Part shown: in pieces, positions 55,605 to 64,000 of the stretch
How positions within the stretch are numbered: the stretch's first letter is position 1
Layout: the number at the start of each line of letters is the position of its first letter
Program-made: the position numbers and the translations under genes
Notes under the pieces: generated by a model
What the model was told of the DNA's origin: nothing
Seen by the model: only the letters and a program-made list of their open reading frames with translations
The model's database searches: none
DNA from: Anticarsia gemmatalis
Taxonomy: Eukaryota > Arthropoda > Insecta > Lepidoptera > Erebidae
NCBI RefSeq assembly: GCF_050436995.1
Contig: NC_134766.1
Location: forward strand, 8,370,001-8,434,000
Direction: 5' to 3'
Length of the DNA: 64,000 bases

Positions 55605-55828
55605 TATTCGCGACTTCGTTCGCCACCTGAATTTTCCCGGGAAATGCGTCATTTTCCCGGGGTAAAAAGTAGCCTATGTCCTTTCTCGGGTATCAAAATA
55701 TCTCCATACCAAATTTCATGCAAATTGGTTCAGTAGTTTATGCGTGATTGAGTAGCAGACAGACAGACAGAGAGACAGACAGACAGACAGACAGAGTTAC
55801 TTTCGCATTTATAATATTAGTATGGATA
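55605..55828 (-). mobile_element. Helitron-like repeat carrying a (CAGA)n microsatellite
   Basis: cgcgacttcgttcgccacct, tgcgtcattttcccggggta, aatttcatgcaaattggttc and ttcgcatttataatattagt. The internal GACA run at 55755-55795 arises within the element. Confidence 0.75.
55755..55795. repeat. (CAGA)n microsatellite, about 41 bp
   Basis: gcagacagacagacagagag then further cagacagacaga units. Likely expanded from the short GACA/GTCTGT stretch present in this repeat family. Confidence 0.9.
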
Positions 55829-56689
55829 CGGATAGGTTGTCCACGACGTCCAGGCATGCACAATCCACCATTATAATTATAAATGTCTCTTTGTATGTCC
55901 TTAACAAAGTAGCCTTACCAACCTTAGCCGTACCTTAACTTTACATACAAGGCTTTCAACTATGTTATTAGACTATAGCATCCTGTCAAATTAAATACTG
56001 ATCAGTTGACCTGTTTCCATGTGGAATAAAGACAAACTGACTAACTATCAGGTTTTGTGAAAAATACTTCGCGACTGTTTTTAAGTTCTTAGCTTTGAAA
56101 AGTTAAACGCGTGTTTGGCCTCTGTATATATAAAGAAAATTTAATGGCTTATTCAACCATAATAAGGCTCCATAAAAAAAAATAAAAAAACAATGCCAAA
56201 ATTGACCTCTAAATTGACCTGAAACGTGTCAAAATGTTCTCGAGGCGCACTTCCTTTCTAAACGGCGGGGTCAATCGGGTCAAATGTCATAATAAGATGA
56301 CAACGTTGCAATTATGTAACATAACTGTGTGATACTTGTTGTATTCGCGACATACATTTACTTTATGTAACGGTTTTGAGTAGACCGGCGGTTTGTGAGC
56401 GGTTCAAACGCTGCGTTTTTGGAGATTAGACTGACAGACAAGGAGAAATTCCTTGAGATTGTACCTCAGTAATTGTAGCTACGAAGAGCCTCAATAATAG
56501 GAATGAAAAACTAGTTTTCTATATAGATAGATACACATCTACATCTTTAAATATGCCTGTCTAATAAAAATTTACTGTGGTGAGTAATTTTGAATACTGG
56601 TATTGGGTATCTGGTTATAAATATGGGATAGTGGTTACAGAACCATTATGACTAAATAATAAAAACAGTGAGAATTGCTGTATGTAGTA

Positions 56690-56860
56690 ACGCGATTTTG
56701 TACGGTCCGTACTGTCGAGTATCGAAAGTTTGACATTTAAAATGTGCTGCCAAAATAGTTTCTACAACGCCCGCTAGTGGCGCTTATAATATTTTCATAC
56801 ATAGTTTCTCGATAACTAGTCGGTTGTCGATAGTGGTAGAGAATCGAGCTATAGTTATTA
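56690..56860. repeat. repeat E, copy 3 (reverse of 44367)
   Basis: gtactgtcgagtatcgaaag, aaatgtgctgccaaaatagt, acgcccgctagtggcgctta, ttctcgataactagtcggtt and gtcgatagtggtagag. Confidence 0.65.
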
Positions 56861-58161
56861 GGGCGCAGTTAAAAGCTGTATGTAAGTGACATGACACTTA
56901 AAAATAATAAGTAGAGTAACGGGTACAAACATAATAATATAACAAAGAATACTTACTCGTATATTTCTAAAAAATCTATACAAAAAAACGGCAATATTAA
57001 TTACGACACTACGAGTAAATATCAAAACGATCAACGTCTCATTGATATTCACGACATTTAAAACAAAAGGCTTTACGTGCGAAACTCGCACGGTCAAATG
57101 GATTAAATGTGTAATATTTAGTTAAAAGTGAATTGTGCATTGTAATTTTATGGTAATATTGCAATTATTGCGTGGGCACGTTATTGATTATGATGTCGTT
57201 GTAGTTTTTGTTTGTTGCGTTAGAACGCTTACAATAAATAAAGTTTGTAAACTGTTTATGTTGAAAATAGACTTTTATTGATGACTTTCAAAAACACGCT
57301 TGAAGCTGAAGACTATAGACCCTGTAGACTTTTCTTTTATTCAAGAGCAAATAAACAATTTCATTAAATTAATGATATAATATTTTTTTATAAAACTTAT
57401 AAGGATTTTGTAATTTTTCTTCATAAATATTGCTAAAATCTGCATCTATATAAGACTCGACAATACTGTTTAGGCTTTCTCAGTACTTAAAATAAAAAAT
57501 AAGCCGGAATACCAATAGTTTAAAAATTAAAAAAGCAAAAAAGAAAAGATTTTCTACTAAGTATTATACTAATCCATTTTTTTGTTTTATGAAACTACTA
57601 ACAGATCACTTTTTGGTCTTGAACATTCTGTATAAACATTTCTCGCGTTTCGCCCGCTCGTCTGCAACTTGCAAATCTCTAACATTTATTGCATTATGGG
57701 ACCGAGACCTCAAAAGCCAAAACAATAGGTAATTTCCTCTTCACGCCTTCCCCGTCGTAAATATTTGACTCCATGTTATTATATGAATTAGTTCCGAGAT
57801 CTCAAGCGAATGGTCTACTTCCTGATGGAGAAAATAGGCTAATGAAGAAAGTTTGAAAGGTAGAACCTTGGTCTTTCAGTAGTTAGTGTTTGAATAGGTT
57901 TTAGTGCCTTAAAAAATGTCTGCTCTAAAAATGCATCAGTCAAAAAAAGGTAGCAGGTTTCTTGAGATTTTTGGGTCATCGGCATATAAATTTTTGTTTT
58001 GTAGAATAGTAATGTTTATAAGTAAATGTCGACGAGAAGGACATGCATTTTTTATTGTACAATTCCGGATATAAAGGTTAAAATAAATTTGGGTATAGTT
58101 TCGGTTTCTTTTGTAGTTTTAAAATTTAGCATTTTTGGAATCTAACTACATATATAATGAA
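56861..58161. other. AT-rich, unassigned
   Basis: No supported feature. The frame at 56858-57097 on the minus strand is AT-driven and lacks motifs. Confidence 0.3.
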
Positions 58162-58365
58162 CTAGCTGACCCGCGCAACTTCGCTTGCGTCACATTAGAG
58201 AATGGGGGAAATTTTTCCCCGTTTTTGTAACATTTTTTACTGGTGCTCTGCTCCTATTGGTCGTAGCGTGATGATATAGCCTTTCTCGATAAATGGGCTA
58301 TCTAACACTATTAGCGCGTTCAAACAAACAAACAAACTCTTCAGCTTTATAATATTAAGTATAGA
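58162..58365 (-). mobile_element. non-autonomous Helitron
   Basis: CTAG at 58162-58165 after A, ctgacccgcgcaacttcgct, ctcctattggtcgtagcgtg, a short internal deletion before attagcgcgttcaaacaaac, and TC (minus) at 58365. Confidence 0.8.
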
Positions 58366-58734
58366 TTTAAAACACTCGCGAATCCACGAACGTTTAGCTC
58401 TTCACATGTACGTAGTAGGTCATTGTATTCCTTCCCTATTAAAGCAGTAAACTTACAATGTAAGGTGATGTGTACTCATGATTTCTACATATTACACAAT
58501 AGTACTCACACGATACAAAGTTTCGTGACGAAGTTACGTGTCCTATTAACTAAATAACAAGTGTTTACAAGCAGAGTTGATTTCAGAACGCTTATTAATG
58601 TAATGAAGCGTGTAAGTGCTTTGATTTCTACACGATCAGTTACATTGTTTGAGGAGTGGTGAGGTGAAATGTTATTGGAGTGAAATTACTGAAATTATAT
58701 GAGTAATTGAAGCCTCGTTCGTGAGTGCTTTTCG

Positions 58735-58828
58735 GTCGGTTCACATTAGCATGTTCGCGGAAGAATTGAACCCACGATTCGTCACTGGTAGTGGTGTGGC
58801 GATTACAATAACCACACGGAGGCTGTCA
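58735..58828 (-). repeat. SINE head fragment
   Basis: attgaacccacgattcgtca and caataaccacacggaggctg, the reversed head of the GGCGCAGTGG family. Confidence 0.5.
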
Positions 58829-58969
58829 TTTAACGTATTTTCGTTTTGTTAAATTAGTGCATTATCATACGCTTACTGAATTTGACTCTGTATTTGGGTT
58901 ACCCGATATTACATAATTAAGTCTATTGTTATTGATCACGAGGTCTGGCGCGTTCTATTCCCGAGTCGG

Positions 58970-59110
58970 GTTTATATTATGTGTGCCCGGTATACAGGGA
59001 TAGGCACACCGCTTTTTTCATGGCACCAATGATACCAATTTCAAAACGTGGGTGTATGCCATACACCTTTGCCCACATACATACATACGTACATAATATC
59101 ACTCCTTTTC
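58970..59110. repeat. dispersed repeat related to repeat V
   Basis: gtgtgcccggtatacaggga, gtgggtgtatgccatacacc and tttgcccacatacatacata. Class unknown. Confidence 0.4.
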
Positions 59111-59849
59111 TTCCATTGGGCTAGGCAGACACAGACAAAGTAAAGAACTCTGCTTACATCTACAGTTATTACAGGCGTAATGTTATATATATTTTGAATT
59201 TTTCATCACGCACATGCTCAGCACATCTTAACGCACAGTGCAACTTGCGTAACCATCTCACGTTACAAGTCTAGTAATTGTTCATTGTGGGTTCGATTCC
59301 CAGCTTATCACACAATAGAGATTTATCTGTTTACTAAGCCTTGACTTGTTTTGTACAAAAATTCAGGCTATTTGAATTATCTTGTCGATTTATGTTTAAG
59401 ATTGTAGTTTAATTGTTACATTGATTATATAGTATGCTTTATGATCCATTTTATTAAATGTTTGGTGTGAATATAAAGATTTTTATGTCAGATGTTTTTA
59501 GTCATATTACTTATTAATATGTGCTGGGTTTTATTGTGGTATTTTGAAATTATAATTTACATATTTGCAGAAAATATTGTAGATTTTAAGTTCATAGGTA
59601 ACTAGTAGTCCATATGATTTTTTAAGATGCTAATATTGTTATAAGTTAATATAAAAGTTAAGGCTATCAGACAATCAGTAAAATTAAATACTTACACAAT
59701 CAAACATAATTAAATACATAAAATATATACTTACATATATGATATTGGTAATTTAAAAATACGTTTATAAATATACACAAATACAACTAAGGAAAGTCAA
59801 GTAAGTCAATAGACTCGTTTATTAACAAAATATTTTCTTTCTATTACAG
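59111..59849. other. upstream flank of the secreted-protein exon
   Basis: AT-rich with one tRNA-like scrap (gtgggttcgattcccagctt near 59287). A polypyrimidine stretch tattttctttctattacag precedes the ATG, so this is read as intron sequence. Confidence 0.4.
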
Positions 59850-62800
59850 ATGGTGCGCATATGCGCTGTGGTGGCGCTGTGCGCGTTGATCGCGAGCGCA
59901 AGCGCAGATCCCGCCGACAGCTCATCTCGTTTCCGTAAGTACCTACTATAATATATACTTTGTACCTTCATGGTACATACTTGATAGTTCACACATAGGT
60001 ACACACATAAATTATGTAATAGTTTTCAATGTATGAAAATTTTCGAAAAGATTGACAGTATTTTTCCTGAAATTATAGTTCCTAATAAAACAATAGGAAA
60101 CAGAAATTCATTTAACTTTTTAATTGAAGGAATCTTATATTCTAATAAGCTTGTCCCTCCCTTTTAATAAGAAAACGATGAAAAGAACATTAGGATAGTA
60201 TTCGTTTTAGTTTACTCTGCAACACTACCTCATAATAAACCTACTACCTATAACTCGGGCCATTTCAAACGTGCAAACTAACCCCTGGTTTCTGAGTACA
60301 TTTAGCGGTAGTTTATCTTTAACTACCGTTAAATGTACCTCAGAAACCGGGGGTAAGTCATGTCATTTTATCGGAGCCTTTCGCTCCCACTTACACACAT
60401 TTGTAACGGCCTGAGCATAGTTTTTCACTAATTATCATACTAAAAAATCTTAGTTTCATGCTCATCTACATCATCATTCATCCTCCACTGCTGATTCTCA
60501 TCATACTAAACGCTTTTATCCTTTCTGATCATCACCATCATGCATTTACCACTTAACTACTAACACCGGTTATTTACATTCACAAATATAAGTATTCATT
60601 AGTAAGTATAGACATTTGTAGTCTTACGCCAAGCTTTTCTTTACAAAATTTGAAGTTAAATCGCTTTGAATTTGTCCATAACGAAATATTTGCGTTTGTG
60701 AATGACCGGCGTTATGCCAAACGCCTTCATTTACTTTCTGTTCATCATCATCATAATCATTCACTTAAATGATTTCAGCTCCTCTGGGGGCTATCACGTA
60801 TTTCAGTTGACAACTATTTGCAAGCCACTATGCTATACATTGATGTCTCCCTTGGATTTAAGCAATTGACACGTTACGTCAATGCAGAAATAAACTCAAT
60901 AGTGACTATCAATTTGACGGTCACTAGTTGTCAACTGAGGTACGTGATATGCCTACTAGTGGCTTACTCCCGACAGGATCAATAGGTACGAATGCTAGCG
61001 CATAATTGAACACTTCATCTTAACTATAGATCAGCTTTCGAACATACGCTAATGTATAAGATATAATTTAAGAATACTATTTGACATTACCCAGAATCGA
61101 ACTCTATTGCATTCGTATTCAATCCTGTCGGGAGCGAGCTACCAGAAATCATCACCATTCATTTTCTTAACTTCTAAACACTAGACGTGAATCCAAACAT
61201 ATCATCTACACCTACTTAGTGTAACAACAAAATGTTACATAATAAATCGACAAGTATGTCACTTACGACTTTACTGAAATAAGGAAGGAAAGCTACGCGT
61301 CAGGTTTTGTTAACTATAAGTGGTAATAAACACTTCGAACGTGCTAAAATAATTGCACAATTACATGTAAGTAAGCTTAGTAGATAGAGAAAAGTATAAG
61401 TTTTGTTGCCAACATCAATTGGCTCTACAAAGACTTTTAGCAAAAAATAATTTTATAATCTAGCTTTTTTTTGCAAGATAGTAAAGTATAACTTGTATAA
61501 ACCTTCATTTCGAATTGAATCTTTGCAAGACTAATTGAAATTTTTAATAAGTCTTGCAAAGATTATAATTATTATTAACTAGCCCATCATCTATTAGGTA
61601 AAGTTTAAAATACACACTCACAAAATAAGTTTTATTAAAGTTTGCACCCTCAAACACATCATAAAATATTCATTAAATCATTTCATCTCATCTTTCACTA
61701 AGTCAACCAAACTCCTATTGCAGGGTTGCAAAGGATAAGACGCCATTATCTTGTGCAACTCTTCAATACTGTTCAACCATCTAGCACTCGTATCTATTTA
61801 ACAAATTAACCACATCAAATAAAACATCTATTCGCAAACCAGATTCAAATCTATTCAAGCTAGGCTCTATTTAAATCATGTAATCAATCGACCTAGTTCA
61901 TTTAGTGCTAGTCCCATTTAAAAGAATTGATTTTGAGGTCAAGTTCGAATTTAAATGGTAATGGTTACATTGGGTATGACACTGTTGAGACTATTTTAAC
62001 GTAAACATTGTTTCATCAATAGTTCGAGATTGCTTTTGTACAATAAGGCCTAATTATACCTTTTACCTAATTTCATGTAATTTGTGTGCAAGGGTTCAGA
62101 GATAGTTATTTCATAGTTCTAGCAAAACATTAATTAGATGACCTTATTTTAATCACCTAGGTAACAATAAAAAAAATTGCCATGATTTAGGTCAGTGAAG
62201 TTATGAAGTTTTCATTATAGAGGGAATACTTTTGTATAATGTAATAAGTTAAAAATCCATATTTAGCCAGTAAAATTTAAAACTTTTTGCGTTAGTCTTC
62301 CTTAATCCATATCTCAAGAGATTTTAGTTAAATATCTCAAATAATCTAATAACGATACCAGACTCACCATAATGTATAAAAAAACGATTCACCTTTTAGT
62401 ACATTCACAAGCATGATGCACAATCAACCGAATCCAGGTCACATTACCACGCATAAGTAAATACAAGCTTAAACAAGTCCTGCTTTCAAAAAAACATTGG
62501 ATAGTATGCTTATTACACGCCTATCTAGGTACAATAGGTCTCACAATGTCAACCTTTAAAAAAGCTTTTGGGTTGCGCAACAATCGCTTGCGCAACTGTG
62601 CGACGATTGTTGCGAAAAACTTCATATATTGTCAATGATTATACTTTTTTTGTACATATTCTGATTGAGATTCTTTGATGTATGTACGTAAGAAATTGAT
62701 GAATGAATTTGATTGGGAATGTTGAACAATGAATTTGTTTTAAGGTAGGATTTTGTGTGAAAATAAATTGTTTAGGTTTTATTTTTGAGTACAAATTTCA

Positions 62801-63441
62801 AGTTTGATGGTTTCCTTTTTGTTTATGTTTATTCATACAAAATATCGTCAGGAATAGTGCAAATTCGGGTCACTAACATTGAATAATACCGCGAGTCAAA
62901 CAAAGGTAGCTAATTTTATATTTCAAGTAAGCGTATTTCTTAATTTCAAGTAGTGTATCGGGTATATTTAATCATTGTAACAGTTGTTACATTTAACATA
63001 AAAATCACTTCAATTTATTATTGAATAATTTATGTTTAAAATAAATTACTCTCCATGTGAAAATAAGTCTTATTGCCTTTAAAATTGCGATATTAGAAGG
63101 TTTTAAACGTCTCGTGTTTTAGATCAAATGCGAATACGCGATATTATCCAATGTGAAATACACGGATTTGCACTAACCCCGATAATATGCATTTTTTATG
63201 ATTTCTTTTTGTAAATATTATTTCTTCAAAATTTTGTATATTTATTGATTGGATTTTTTTTAAATATTGTAAATTATTTTTTCCGTTGCTGTAAAAAGCA
63301 CAAAGCATGATAGTCATATAAGTTATTTTTAAGCATTTTGTACATAAATAATTGTAAAAATACTGTAAATATTTTTTATTTATTTTTGTGTATTTAGATT
63401 AATTGTAATATGTTTTACAGAAACAAGAAAACGCAAGACTG
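59850..63441 (+). CDS. 5' end of a secreted-protein gene (partial; runs off window)
   Basis: First coding exon 59850-59934, then a possible 21-nt micro-exon 63421-63441; the gene would continue past 64000. The first exon starts exactly after a splice acceptor (ttctattacag then ATG), so an upstream non-coding exon is expected. It encodes 28 residues: MVRICAVVALCALIASASA is a textbook signal peptide with probable cleavage after ASA, followed by DPADSSSRF. GC content is far above the surroundings, and the donor is gtaagt. The next exon in matching phase follows tgttttacag, reads about QTRKRKT and has donor gtacgt; it keeps phase 1 on both sides. I do not recognise the protein, because signal peptides carry no family information. 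The first exon is fairly convincing; the micro-exon is a guess. Confidence 0.5.
60280..60355. repeat. palindromic MITE, family A, short copy 3
   Basis: cccctggtttctgagtacat, tttagcggtagtttat, then directly aactaccgttaaatgtacct and cagaaaccgggggt. The interior present in copies 1 and 2 is missing, leaving an almost pure hairpin. Confidence 0.85.
60793..60948. repeat. MITE with ATCACGTA..TCAGTTGACAACTA ends
   Basis: 60793-60816 and 60925-60948 are inverted and agree at 22 of 24 positions. Lies in the intron of the secreted-protein gene. Confidence 0.75.
60967..61134. repeat. MITE with CTCCCGACAGGAT ends
   Basis: ctcccgacaggatcaatagg and the right end attcaatcctgtcgggag, with gtacgaatgc/gcattcgtat just inside. 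It starts 18 bases after the preceding MITE. Confidence 0.7.
61135..63420. other. intron of the secreted-protein gene, AT-rich
   Basis: Inverted repeat 61518-61532/61550-61564 (aatctttgcaagact). A hairpin near 62575-62616 (cgcaacaatcg ... cgattgttgcg). Long A/T stretches. No other exon is supported. Confidence 0.4.
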
Positions 63442-63882
63442 GTACGTACACGATACAAATACCACTTTATGTGCAATTTAATCGTTTTGGGTACAGCATT
63501 TTATTGATGGATACATATAAATTTACAAATTTAAATAAATTATTGTTATACCATCGATAAAATATTTGTATGTTTGTACCTTTAACCACTTGACACCTCC
63601 ATTTACACAGGTATTTGCTTGTAAATATTCTTGAAATGAAATATTAATATTGATAAATATAATTTTTTTAAACACATAAGCTTATAAAACTTTAACATTT
63701 TCCAAAATTCGTATTTACTTATTAAAATAACGCCTAAAAATTTATTAGTTTCTCTAGTCATTAACCGATTTTAGTTGAAATTAATAGACATATTGTAAAA
63801 AATACAAATACAAAAATGTAAACTAAAAGGCGTTTTATATGATTTTTATTTCACTAAATATAAGAGTTACTTTCTTCCTTTT

Positions 63883-63928
63883 TTTAAACAACTCCCGCTT
63901 TAAGAATTGCTCTTGTGTCGCGGGAACT
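63883..63928 (-). repeat. SINE 'GGCGCAGTGGTTAAG' family, 3' end only
   Basis: aacaactcccgctttaagaa and ttgctcttgtgtcgcgggaa. Truncated at once after it. Confidence 0.7.
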
Positions 63929-64000
63929 ATATTTAACTATGTTAAAACCATTATGTGTTATGTGTTCACATAAAATATACAAAAAGATGAAAAAAATAGT

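Noticed and set aside
59822..60004. 60-residue minus-strand frame with Ala-rich stretch
   Set aside because: Antisense shadow of the signal-peptide exon at 59850-59934.

Overview
The window looks like nuclear DNA of a moth or butterfly (Lepidoptera). The evidence is AT-rich spliced genes, a eukaryotic tRNA gene, and a dense load of repeat families that I recognise from lepidopteran genomes: tRNA-headed SINEs, short non-autonomous Helitrons ending in CTAG, mariner-type and hAT-type MITEs. I cannot name the species. Bacterial features (operons, Shine-Dalgarno sites, CRISPR arrays) are absent, and nearly all long open frames are chance frames inside repeats.

Genes. Two genes can be reconstructed with confidence and stand head-to-head. 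On the minus strand, 12675 to 7511, a six-exon gene encodes a 228-residue homologue of PSME3IP1 (FAM192A/NIP30), a nuclear partner of the proteasome activator PA28-gamma. On the plus strand, 13365 to 13999, a two-exon gene encodes a 127-residue homologue of RABIF/MSS4, a zinc-binding Rab chaperone. The 689 bases between their start codons must hold both promoters. A tRNA-Val(AAC) gene lies at 15164-15236. Near the right end, 59850-59934 is probably the first coding exon of a secreted protein: its acceptor sits directly before the ATG and it encodes a signal peptide. A possible 21-nt micro-exon follows at 63421-63441, and the gene would continue beyond the window. A T-rich segment ending in a good splice donor at 37628 may be an upstream non-coding exon, but that is weak.

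Layout. 1-7500: SINE, MITEs, a decayed array of opposed ATTGTCC motifs with a nested fold-back, a mariner MITE and Helitron copies. 7511-14000: the gene pair, with repeats in its introns. 15-37 kb: tRNA, then repeat-rich intergenic DNA including a SINE split by a Helitron and an inverted second copy of the roughly 450-480 bp element of intron 2. 37-59 kb: intergenic or intronic DNA with more SINEs and Helitrons, a hAT MITE, a 1.58-kb fold-back element with arms of about 515 bp, and a short tandem array of SINE tails. 59.8-64 kb: start of the secreted-protein gene and its long introns.

I found no new defence, metabolic or regulatory system. I also saw no intact transposase or reverse transcriptase, so every mobile element here looks non-autonomous. 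The most unusual structures are near-spacerless perfect inverted duplications, especially two back-to-back palindromes at 44421-44524 inside a repeat whose sister copies lack them, and the young fold-back at 50-51.6 kb inserted at the end of a Helitron. Everything was read by eye; repeat borders are approximate unless flanking duplications are given.
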